From the NCBI RefSeq assembly GCF_023277115.1, contig NZ_JALQCS010000001.1:1606001-1670000 (forward strand): DNA of 64,000 nt, written 5' to 3'. The notes beneath the pieces are model-generated. The model ran no database searches and had not been told where the DNA came from. It saw only the letters and a list, made by a program, of their open reading frames with translations. Position numbers and translations under genes: made by a program. Positions 58,008 to 64,000 of this stretch are shown in pieces. Numbering within the stretch: the stretch's first letter is position 1; each line of letters begins with the position of its first letter. Source of the stretch: Acidithiobacillus acidisediminis. GTDB lineage: Bacteria > Pseudomonadota > Gammaproteobacteria > Acidithiobacillales > Acidithiobacillaceae.

Positions 58008-59231
58008 TTATTCAGCGGGAAGTGTTGCAGTACGCTGTTCATAACGTGTCCGTTCTCGAGCAAAGAGGCTCGACGGCATAAACCACGCCAGAAACAGGCT
58101 GGGTATCGCCGCCGCGAAGCTCAAAAGAAAGAAATGCGCGTAGCCCAGATCTACGACCAGAAAACCACTGTAGCTGCCGGCAACGGTCGCCGCGAGGGAC
58201 ATCAGGGCCGAACCAATGGCAAAGTGTGTCGCTTCAAATCCCTTCTGGCAACGCTGCATCAAAAACACCATCAGCACTGCAGTACCCAGACCGCCGGCAA
58301 ACTGCTCAAAGGCGGCAACGGCGGCGACGGAGTAGAGTCCTGGCCTGGCGAAGGCGAGCCAAGCGTAGGCGAGAATTGCAAAGGATTGAATGAAGGTCAG
58401 GGCAAAAATACTGCGTTGCAAGCTCCAGCGCGCAATGATCAGGCCGCCAAGAATAGAGCCCCCAATTCCAGTAATTGTCCCTACTGCACCCGTAAGAATC
58501 CCGCGTGCTACCAAACCATAGCCCAAGCTGTGCAGAAACGGCGTTACCATGGCAAAAAGAAAGGCATCGCCAGCGCGGAACAGCAGAATAAACGCCAATG
58601 CCCACCCAATATTGGGTTGTGCAAGGTAGCTGCGTACGGATTCGCGGATGCGTTGCCAACGTTCTCCCTGGCTATGATTTCTTTCCGGTGTGGGCATCAC
58701 CGACCGGTGCCAGAAAGCCAAGGCCAGCAGCATCAGAGCCGCGAGAGAAAAACAAGCGAACCAGGATACCCACCCGGCAACGATGACCAGAGCACCATTG
58801 CCTACCAGCATGGCGACGCGATAGGCCGCAACCCGAAGCCCTGAGTAACCCGCCTGCTCACTTTCTGGCAGAGTCTGAATATAAAAGCCATCCACAGACA
58901 TATCATGGGTGGCCGACATCACGGCCATGAGGGCGAAAATCTTGAAGGCCAGGCCAAGATTCATGGTTTGGGCGGGCCAGATCAGCAACATGGCCACCCC
59001 AGCCAGGATGAGTTCCATGACGAAGATCCAGCGCTTCTTATTGCCGAACAGGTCAATCAAAGGGCTCCAGAACAATTTGAAGTTCCAGGGCAGCCCGAGC
59101 AGGGAAAGTAGGCCGATCAGCGGAGTGCCGGCGCCTGCAGCGGTGAAGAACTGTACGGAAACCTGCTGCACGAGGGAGAATGGTAGCCCCTCGGCATAGT
59201 AGCTACTGGCAATCCAAAATACCTTTCGCAT
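58008..59231 (-). CDS. AmpG-type MFS permease
   Basis: A 407-residue twelve-helix MFS protein with AmpG features: ASSYYAEGLPFSLVQQVSVQ at the N-terminus, LLSLLGLPWNFKLFWSPLID with FGNKKRWI, and HDMSVDGFYIQTLPESEQAG in loop 4-5. AmpG brings anhydro-muropeptides into the cytoplasm for recycling. The frame is open further upstream. ATG 59231 begins the family N-terminus but lies directly behind the T-run of a terminator; ATG 59264 would place the hairpin in coding sequence. So the start is not settled. MltB, an NlpC/P60 enzyme and a MupP-like phosphatase nearby fit a wall-recycling role. Confidence 0.85.
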   Translation of the reverse strand: MRKVFWIASSYYAEGLPFSLVQQVSVQFFTAAGAGTPLIGLLSLLGLPWNFKLFWSPLIDLFGNKKRWIFVMELILAGVAMLLIWPAQTMNLGLAFKIFALMAVMSATHDMSVDGFYIQTLPESEQAGYSGLRVAAYRVAMLVGNGALVIVAGWVSWFACFSLAALMLLALAFWHRSVMPTPERNHSQGERWQRIRESVRSYLAQPNIGWALAFILLFRAGDAFLFAMVTPFLHSLGYGLVARGILTGAVGTITGIGGSILGGLIIARWSLQRSIFALTFIQSFAILAYAWLAFARPGLYSVAAVAAFEQFAGGLGTAVLMVFLMQRCQKGFEATHFAIGSALMSLAATVAGSYSGFLVVDLGYAHFFLLSFAAAIPSLFLAWFMPSSLFARERTRYEQRTATLPAE

Positions 59232-59234
59232 AAA

Positions 59235-59257
59235 AAACCCCGCCTGAAGCGGGGTTT
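59235..59257 (-). terminator. Rho-independent terminator of the cytochrome c gene
   Basis: Read leftward, AAACCCCGC-TTCAG-GCGGGGTTT forms a GC-rich stem with a 5-base loop, followed by TTTTTT. It lies 20 bases after the cytochrome stop codon. Confidence 0.8.
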
Positions 59258-59277
59258 GTATCATGAAACTGCCTAAA

Positions 59278-59793
59278 TCATGAAGCCTTGGGTGGCGCAA
59301 TGGGCTTTTGTGCCAGAACCCATGCGGCAAGTTCCTTGGCTTGTGCTGGGGTAACATTCTGCGCCGGCATGGGCATGCCGCCCCATACTCCATTGACGCC
59401 ATGCTCGATTGCATGCGCTAAAGTTCCATCCGCCTTGGGATTGCCCTTGTACTTATAGGCTACCCAGGCGAAGGCGGGGCCAACTACCTTGGCTTCAACC
59501 TGGTGACAGGCGAAACATCCTTTGGCTTCTGCCAGAGATTTAGCCTTGGCCATTTGATCCGTGCTCATAGCCACTGGCACGAGGTGCCCTGCCTCGGTTG
59601 CGGAATGTTGGTATGTTGCAGGCGAACTCGTAGCGGCGCTGTCGCTCGAGGTTGCTGCTGAACTGTCACTGCTGTTGGCTGCAGCGGTGCTGTTCTCGTT
59701 TCCCTTGCCGCAAGCTGCTGCCAAACCGACGATGCCGAACAAAAACACCGTTTTGAGCAGCCGTTGTTGAATACGCGTCCCTTTACTGAACAT
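59278..59793 (-). CDS. Lipoprotein class I cytochrome c (single heme)
   Basis: A 171-residue protein with a lipobox (FGIVGLAAAC, Cys at about 28), a Ser/Ala/Thr-rich linker of about 40 residues, and one cytochrome c domain. The heme site is AKGCFACHQVEAKVVGPAF, and the axial Met lies in GGMPMPAQNVTPAQAKELAA. The form suits a c5/c551-type electron carrier tethered to a membrane. Acidithiobacillus relatives use many such cytochromes between quinol or rusticyanin and oxidases. A longer frame upstream passes through the neighbouring lipoprotein gene out of phase and is not real. The linker resembles the whole of the next protein upstream. Confidence 0.9.
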   Translation of the reverse strand: MFSKGTRIQQRLLKTVFLFGIVGLAAACGKGNENSTAAANSSDSSAATSSDSAATSSPATYQHSATEAGHLVPVAMSTDQMAKAKSLAEAKGCFACHQVEAKVVGPAFAWVAYKYKGNPKADGTLAHAIEHGVNGVWGGMPMPAQNVTPAQAKELAAWVLAQKPIAPPKAS

Positions 59794-59867
59794 CAGAAAC
59801 CTCCCTTTGTCACTTCCGTTGGATCTTTCTCGCCCAGACTTTGTATTTTCTGCAGCATAAAACAAAA

Positions 59868-59896
59868 GCGGCCGATCGAGAAGTTGCGATCGGCCC
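59868..59896 (-). terminator. Terminator of the Ser/Ala/Thr-rich lipoprotein gene
   Basis: Read leftward, GGCCGATCG and CGATCGGCC form a perfect 9-bp stem around a short loop, followed by CTTTTGTTTTA. It lies about 25 bases after the stop codon and before the cytochrome gene, so the two genes are partly separate in transcription. Confidence 0.75.
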
Positions 59897-59920
59897 TTAT
59901 TTGTGTCGAGGGTACAGGAC

Positions 59921-60232
59921 TCAGTCGCTGGAGCTGCCGGAATCCTCGCTGCTGTTCGCACTACCGGTGTCGTTGGCGGCAGCGCTGTTGTCCGCTGCAG
60001 TGCTGCCACTCTCATTGGAGCTGGTAGCGGCGGCGCCGGTATCGGAGCTGACTGCAGCACTGGTGTCGGAACTGGCAGCCGCAGCCGACTCAGTGGTGGA
60101 GGAACTGGTGGTCGCGCTGGAGGTAGCAGCAGCGGTGCTGCTCTCCTTCTTGGCACAGGCACTGGCCAAGGCGATGACACCGGCAATCAAGACAATACGG
60201 GCTACTGGTTTTACTTTGCTGATATCCAACAT
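59921..60232 (-). CDS. Ser/Ala/Thr-rich lipoprotein of low complexity
   Basis: A 103-residue lipoprotein: a signal (VARIVLIAGVIALASAC, acylated Cys at about 26), AKKESS, then about 75 residues almost wholly Ser, Ala, Thr, Asp, Glu, Gly and Asn. There is no folded domain. ATG 60232 follows from the signal peptide. Its lipobox and composition match the linker of the lipoprotein cytochrome downstream. It could be a spacer-like or heavily modified surface protein; the function is unknown. A terminator follows. Confidence 0.78.
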   Translation of the reverse strand: MLDISKVKPVARIVLIAGVIALASACAKKESSTAAATSSATTSSSTTESAAAASSDTSAAVSSDTGAAATSSNESGSTAADNSAAANDTGSANSSEDSGSSSD

Positions 60233-60399
60233 GTTTGCAGTTCTCCCTGAAGCAAGGCTGGGTAGTTGATCCCGCGGGAAATCTAGCACCTTCGTCTTCT
60301 TTCCTGCAAGCAGAACTCCCATCTGCTTTCTCTGCCACTTGTCCTATCTTCTTAAATACGATATACGTATATTATTACAGGGATTCAGGGGAATTTGCC
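60233..60399. promoter_or_regulatory. Divergent promoter region with a 12-base palindrome
   Basis: The region separates the leftward lipoprotein gene from the rightward desaturase. ATATACGTATAT at 60361-60372 is a perfect palindrome about 28 bases before the desaturase ATG, within an AT-rich stretch that could also supply a -10 element. Regulator binding is a guess. Confidence 0.35.
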
Positions 60400-61506
60400 A
60401 TGTTTCAAAACCCTCGTTCTGAGCAATGGGCGCAGATACGCCCGATTCGTTTACAGGAACTGCGGGCGGCTATCCGTCCGGAGCGATACCGGCAATCTGT
60501 TGTCCGCGCCCTCTCCAGTTATGCCTTTGATGCCGGGTTATACCTTCTTGCCATTGCCGGCATCCTGCTTGCGTCGCAGTGGTGGCTCAAGCTTCTTTTG
60601 GGGGTTGTGGCTGGTTCTGCAGTGGCTTTCATGTTTGTCTGGGCGCACGACGCGGCCCATGGTGCCCTGTTCCGAAGTCAGCGCGTCTCCCGTTGGCTCG
60701 GAACGGTCTTCATGTTGCCGTCGTTCAATATGTACCGTCTCTGGGCCTTCGGTCATAACCGGGTGCATCATGGTTTCACCAGTCTGAGTTCCGTTGACTG
60801 GATCTGGCGGCCCTGGACTCCGGTTGAGTATCGTCAGAAGACTCGGTTACAACGCCTGCTGTATCGTCTCGAAAGAACCCCCTATGCCTGTGCCCTGCAC
60901 TACATTCTCCGGGTTTGGTGGCCAGGTATGCTGCGTTTTCGTGGGGATGAAAAAAGCCGTTCTGCTTTTCGTCGCGACAAACTGGTTACCCTACTCTTTT
61001 TCCTCGCGTTTTCGGCGCTGATATGGGGACTTGGCGGCTTCTTGTCCTGGCTCGCCGCTGTCGCTCTTCCTTTTTTGGTGTTCAACTATTACATCGCCCT
61101 CTTCGTCTTTTTGCACCATACCCACCCAGACCTGCCCTTCTTTGAGGATAAGGAAGACTGGTCACCGGCCCTTGGGCAATTATATTGCAGTACCATTGTG
61201 CGCTGCTCGCGGCTCAGTGAAATGCTCATTCACAATATTTTGATCCACACCCCGCACCACGTGGATCCGCGCATTCCCTTCTACCATCTGAAGGATGCCT
61301 ATGCAGATTTGCGGGTGCAGTACGGAGCCTATATCCATGAGATGCGCTTCAGTTTTCGCGAAGTCTGGCGGATTTTTCGGGAGTGTCAGCTCTATGATTA
61401 CGAACAACAACGCTGGCTGCGCTTCCGTCAATTACCTGCTTGGCTGACGGAACAGGAACGATGTGCTGCCCTCCTGCCGCAGGCGTCCGACGCGAGGCTC
61501 ACCTGA
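60400..61506 (+). CDS. Membrane fatty-acid desaturase
   Basis: A 368-residue integral membrane di-iron desaturase. The three histidine boxes are present: VWAHDAAHGALF (about 85-92), FGHNRVHHGFTS (about 122-128) and LIHTPHHVDPRIP (about 285-291). Two pairs of membrane helices lie around residues 45-90 and 185-235. It would introduce a double bond into acyl chains and tune membrane fluidity, important under acid and temperature stress. It resembles beta-carotene-hydroxylase/FADS-type enzymes in general form. The start ATG 60400 has AGGGG 8 bases upstream; the longer frame includes the promoter. Confidence 0.88.
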   Translation: MFQNPRSEQWAQIRPIRLQELRAAIRPERYRQSVVRALSSYAFDAGLYLLAIAGILLASQWWLKLLLGVVAGSAVAFMFVWAHDAAHGALFRSQRVSRWLGTVFMLPSFNMYRLWAFGHNRVHHGFTSLSSVDWIWRPWTPVEYRQKTRLQRLLYRLERTPYACALHYILRVWWPGMLRFRGDEKSRSAFRRDKLVTLLFFLAFSALIWGLGGFLSWLAAVALPFLVFNYYIALFVFLHHTHPDLPFFEDKEDWSPALGQLYCSTIVRCSRLSEMLIHNILIHTPHHVDPRIPFYHLKDAYADLRVQYGAYIHEMRFSFREVWRIFRECQLYDYEQQRWLRFRQLPAWLTEQERCAALLPQASDARLT

Positions 61507-61562
61507 TCTGGTGTAATCCCCCGCATCGCATGCGGTATACGCTGTGCGCTGGAATGGAGGGG

Positions 61563-62567
61563 TTATGCACCGTAATAGTCACGATACCAGTGCACAAAAC
61601 GTTGCAAGCCGGTCGCAAGCGCGGTGCGTGGGGCAAAGTCTACAGTCTGCTGAAGTTCCGAAACCTCGGCATAGGTAGCATGCACGTCGCCATCCTGCAT
61701 AGGGAGGAGTTCCAGATCGGCTTTCTGGCCCAATGCCTCCTCCAGAAGACGCACAAATTCCAGCAGGGCAACGGGCTGGTGATTACCGATATTATAGAGA
61801 CGGAAGGGTGCCGCGCTGCTAGCTGGGTCGCGCGGCCAGCTCTGTTGGGGCGACGGGGGGAGAGGCAACAGGCGGGTGACTGCTTCGACAATATCATCGA
61901 TGTAGGTGAAGTCGCGCTGCATCTGACCATGATTGAAGATCGGCAGCTTTTCTCCTGCCAGGATTTTCTGCGTAAAGCTGAAGTAGGCCATGTCGGGCCG
62001 ACCCCACGGGCCATAGACAGTGAAGAAGCGCAGACCGGTGCAGGGAATACGGTAGAGATGGGCGTAACTATGGGCCATCAGCTCCCCTGCCCGCTTACTC
62101 GCCGCGTAAAGGCTGACGGGGTGGTCTACCGGATCGTGCACACTATAGGGCAACTGGCTGTTGGCACCGTACACCGAACTGGAGGAGGCAAAGAGTAAGT
62201 GCTGGACCTGCTGTTGTCGGCAGCCCTCGAGGACGTTGAGGAAACCCAGGAGATTGCTGTCGGCATAATCATGCGGGGCCTTCAAGGAATGGCGCACGCC
62301 GGCCTGGGCGGCGAGGGTGACCACAGCAGTGAACGGATAGCGGGCAAAGAGTGTGCTCATGCCCTCACGATTAGCCAGGTCAAGGCGCTGAAATTGAAAC
62401 CCGGGATGGCTCTCCAGCAAGGCCAGACGCGCCTGCTTCAGGGCTGAGTCATAGTAGGCATTGAGATTGTCGATGCCGTACACACTGTAGCCTTCGGCGA
62501 GGAGTCGGCGACTCAAATGAAAGCCAATGAATCCTGCTGCCCCAGTTACGAGTATCCTGCCATCCAT
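61563..62567 (-). CDS. UDP-glucuronate 4-epimerase-like sugar-nucleotide epimerase
   Basis: A 334-residue extended short-chain dehydrogenase: the NAD motif ILVTGAAGFIGFHLSRRLLA, then GIDNLNAYYDSALKQARLAL. The catalytic parts are FASSSSVYGANSQLPYSVHD and YAASKRAGELMAHSYAHLYR (Tyr-x3-Lys), followed by GLRFFTVYGPWGRPDMAYFS and QMQRDFTYIDDIVEAVTRLL. The 'NAYYD' and 'GRPDMA' segments are typical of UDP-glucuronate 4-epimerases that make galacturonate for LPS or polysaccharide. ATG 62567 is preferred; a TTG two codons upstream overlaps the hldD stop. Confidence 0.88.
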   Translation of the reverse strand: MDGRILVTGAAGFIGFHLSRRLLAEGYSVYGIDNLNAYYDSALKQARLALLESHPGFQFQRLDLANREGMSTLFARYPFTAVVTLAAQAGVRHSLKAPHDYADSNLLGFLNVLEGCRQQQVQHLLFASSSSVYGANSQLPYSVHDPVDHPVSLYAASKRAGELMAHSYAHLYRIPCTGLRFFTVYGPWGRPDMAYFSFTQKILAGEKLPIFNHGQMQRDFTYIDDIVEAVTRLLPLPPSPQQSWPRDPASSAAPFRLYNIGNHQPVALLEFVRLLEEALGQKADLELLPMQDGDVHATYAEVSELQQTVDFAPRTALATGLQRFVHWYRDYYGA

Positions 62568-62569
62568 GC

Positions 62570-63556
62570 TCAATCCTTATCCTGTAACCATGCGATATAG
62601 CGCCTAACCCCAGTCTGCACGTCGAGAAAGGGGGCGTGATAGCCAGCGCTGCGCAGGTTGCGGATATCTGCCTCGGTGAAACTCTGGTATTTGCCGTGCA
62701 AGGCCTCAGGCATAGGCACGTATTGCAGGATCCCTTGTGCCTGCAGCTCGGCGCCGCTACGGATCGGGTTGCCCGCATTTTCGTCGATGGCCTGGATGAC
62801 CGCGACAGCAACCTCGTTGAAGCTCTGCGCCTTTCCTGTCCCCACATTGTAGATACCGGATCGCGGCTGTTCGAGGAAATGCAGATTCACGGCAACGATG
62901 TCATCGACGTGAATGAAGTCGCGCCGCTGCTCGCCATCAGCGTAACCATCGCTGCCGGCAAAGAGGCGCACCTGGCCTTCCTGGCGATACTGCCGAGAAA
63001 AATGCAACGCCACCGAGGCCATGCGTCCTTTGTGAAATTCCCGCGGTCCATAGACATTGAAAAAGCGAAAGCCATGCACGGGTGCGCGCAGTTCTGACCA
63101 CTGCGCTCGAAGATATTGGTCAAACTGAAACTTGCTGAAGGCGTAGACATTCAGCGGCTTCTCTGCAGAGCGGTCCTCGCTGAACTGGCCAGTCATGCCA
63201 TAAACCGAGGCGCTGGAAGCATACAAAAAGGGTACCTGATGTTCCTGGCACCAATGGAACAGCGCCTTGCTGTGGGCAAAGTTGTTCTCCATCACGTAGC
63301 GGCCATCGCTGGCCATGGTGTCGGAACAGGCCCCTTGATGGAAAATAGCGTCAATTTTCCCGAAGCGCCCAGCGAGAAGTGCTGGCAGAAAACTCTCCGC
63401 CTCAAAATAATCCCGAATGTCCAGATCGGCCAAATTGCGAAACTTGTCTGGCCGCTCTAGATGATCACTGACCAGAATGTCAGATATTCCCCGTTGATTC
63501 AGTGCGTGGACGAGATTGGCGCCAATGAATCCCGCGCCGCCGGTGACTATATGCAT
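62570..63556 (-). CDS. hldD: ADP-L-glycero-D-manno-heptose-6-epimerase
   Basis: A 328-residue epimerase making the LPS core heptose donor. Seen are IVTGGAGFIGANLVHALNQR, the family DILVSDHLERPDKFRNLADL, the catalytic LYASSASVYGMTGQFSED with NVYAFSKFQFDQYLRAQ, and FRFFNVYGPREFHKGRMASV. ATG 63556 begins directly at the nucleotide-binding strand; the upstream extension to 63622 is not needed. It sits 2-3 bases before the next epimerase gene, so both serve LPS or polysaccharide synthesis. Confidence 0.96.
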   Translation of the reverse strand: MHIVTGGAGFIGANLVHALNQRGISDILVSDHLERPDKFRNLADLDIRDYFEAESFLPALLAGRFGKIDAIFHQGACSDTMASDGRYVMENNFAHSKALFHWCQEHQVPFLYASSASVYGMTGQFSEDRSAEKPLNVYAFSKFQFDQYLRAQWSELRAPVHGFRFFNVYGPREFHKGRMASVALHFSRQYRQEGQVRLFAGSDGYADGEQRRDFIHVDDIVAVNLHFLEQPRSGIYNVGTGKAQSFNEVAVAVIQAIDENAGNPIRSGAELQAQGILQYVPMPEALHGKYQSFTEADIRNLRSAGYHAPFLDVQTGVRRYIAWLQDKD

Positions 63557-63610
63557 ATCTGTAGGGCCCTCCTTTGCGCTATCATAGCAAAAACCCCCTG
63601 GTGAGGAGCT

Positions 63611-64000
63611 ATGCCCGATCAATCCTTATTGACCGTCGTCGTTTTGCTGGCTGCTGCAGTGCTCCTGGTTGCTACCGCCCGCAAGATACGCTTGCCGCCA
63701 ATCATTTCCTATCTGCTGGTAGGAATGCTGCTGGGTCCGCATGCGTTGGCTTTGGTGCCCGATGAAGAGCGGATGCGCCACCTGGCAGAATTCGGCGTGG
63801 TATTCCTCATGTTCAGTATCGGCCTGGAATTCAGCCTGGCGCAATTCGTTCGCATGCGCCGCTTGGTCTTTGGCCTGGGTGGGGTACAGGTCGTTCTGAC
63901 CGCCCTCGTCTTCCTGGGGGTCGCACTCTCCTTTTCCTTGTCTTGGCAAACCGGTGCTGCCTTGGGTGGCATCCTGGCCATGTCCTCCACGGCGATGGTG
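63611..64000 (+). CDS. Kef-type (CPA2) cation:proton antiporter, 3' end outside window
   Basis: The first 130 codons are visible, with a GAGGAG ribosome site 3 bases before the ATG. The protein starts with alternating membrane helices: LLTVVVLLAAAVLLVATARK, IRLPPIISYLLVGMLLGPHA, EFGVVFLMFSIGLEFSLAQF, and GGILAMSSTAMV at the edge. The 'FSIGLEFSL' and 'AMSSTAMV' segments are typical of KefB/KefC and related CPA2 antiporters. Such proteins exchange K+ or Na+ for H+. Whether a TrkA-N domain follows is outside the window. Confidence 0.88.
   Translation, partial: MPDQSLLTVVVLLAAAVLLVATARKIRLPPIISYLLVGMLLGPHALALVPDEERMRHLAEFGVVFLMFSIGLEFSLAQFVRMRRLVFGLGGVQVVLTALVFLGVALSFSLSWQTGAALGGILAMSSTAMV

Noticed and set aside
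59794-60186. Pro/Ala-rich N-terminal extension of the cytochrome c frame
   Set aside because: It is an out-of-phase reading of the Ser/Ala-rich lipoprotein gene and a terminator lies within it; the lipobox start at 59793 is far better.
60361-60372. ATATACGTATAT palindrome considered as a specific fatty-acid-regulator operator
   Set aside because: A 12-base AT-rich palindrome alone is weak evidence; kept only as a general candidate site.

Overview
The window looks like chromosomal DNA of an acidophilic sulfur-oxidising proteobacterium, most likely Acidithiobacillus or a close relative. The evidence is a roughly 60% GC backbone, a DoxX-type membrane protein at the left edge, a P-type proton pump, a plant/cyanobacterial-style pyruvate dehydrogenase set, and Gram-negative cell-envelope genes (dap, hldD, mltB, rlpA, ampG). 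The genus is inferred from gene content; no rRNA is present. I found no tRNA, rRNA or CRISPR array.

Layout. 1-3.8 kb: a DoxX-like protein and two membrane glycosyltransferases that end convergently. 3.8-8.5 kb: a His-tailed EamA transporter faces a seven-gene leftward operon (globin, ferredoxin-reductase, mini-thioredoxin, hemerythrin, GcvH-like lipoyl protein, hemerythrin, DUF488). That operon is preceded by a Dnr/FNR-type box, so it looks like a nitric-oxide/oxygen redox module. 8.5-15.4 kb: a uracil-DNA-glycosylase-like gene, a LysR gene, and a TolC/ABC/MFP/TetR efflux operon with higher GC and a collapsed DUF1971 gene inside it. 15.5-19.3 kb: a broken toxin-antitoxin pair, then an EmrB-EmrA-type pump coupled to a DNR-like Crp/Fnr regulator.

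19.3-32.7 kb is the accessory heart of the window: an integron-type cassette array without an integrase (CALIN-like). It carries a Shedu-type (DUF4263) nuclease, a second PD-(D/E)XK-like nuclease, unknown membrane and soluble cassette proteins, a GFA-family protein and a YefM-YoeB pair, separated by recognisable attC sites. A group IIC intron sits inside one attC. A decayed IS91-like element lies in the array. The GFA cassette is split by an IS5-group element that is itself split by an IS66 element, and both insertions have perfect target duplications.

32.7-50 kb is a long leftward run. It holds a DUF3617-like protein and six genes joined by 4-base overlaps (AhpD-like, PDH E1 alpha, E1 beta, E2, acetate kinase, H+-ATPase). 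These are followed by an orphan F-ATPase epsilon-like gene with gpmI and ppsA, then sulfotransferase, rlpA, dapE, dapD and dapC. 50-64 kb carries a second EamA transporter, a coupled mtaD-ubiG-phosphatase operon, mltB and an NlpC/P60 lipoprotein. It continues with a gene-poor stretch containing remnants, an AmpG-type permease, a lipoprotein cytochrome c beside a Ser/Ala/Thr-rich lipoprotein, a fatty-acid desaturase, two sugar-nucleotide epimerases and the start of a Kef-type antiporter.

How the genes may work together: the window repeatedly pairs lipoyl carriers with thiol redox proteins (GcvH-like with mini-thioredoxin; PDH E2 with AhpD-like), links ATP-yielding acetate metabolism to a proton pump, and groups several peptidoglycan synthesis or recycling genes. 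These functional links are inferences from gene order.
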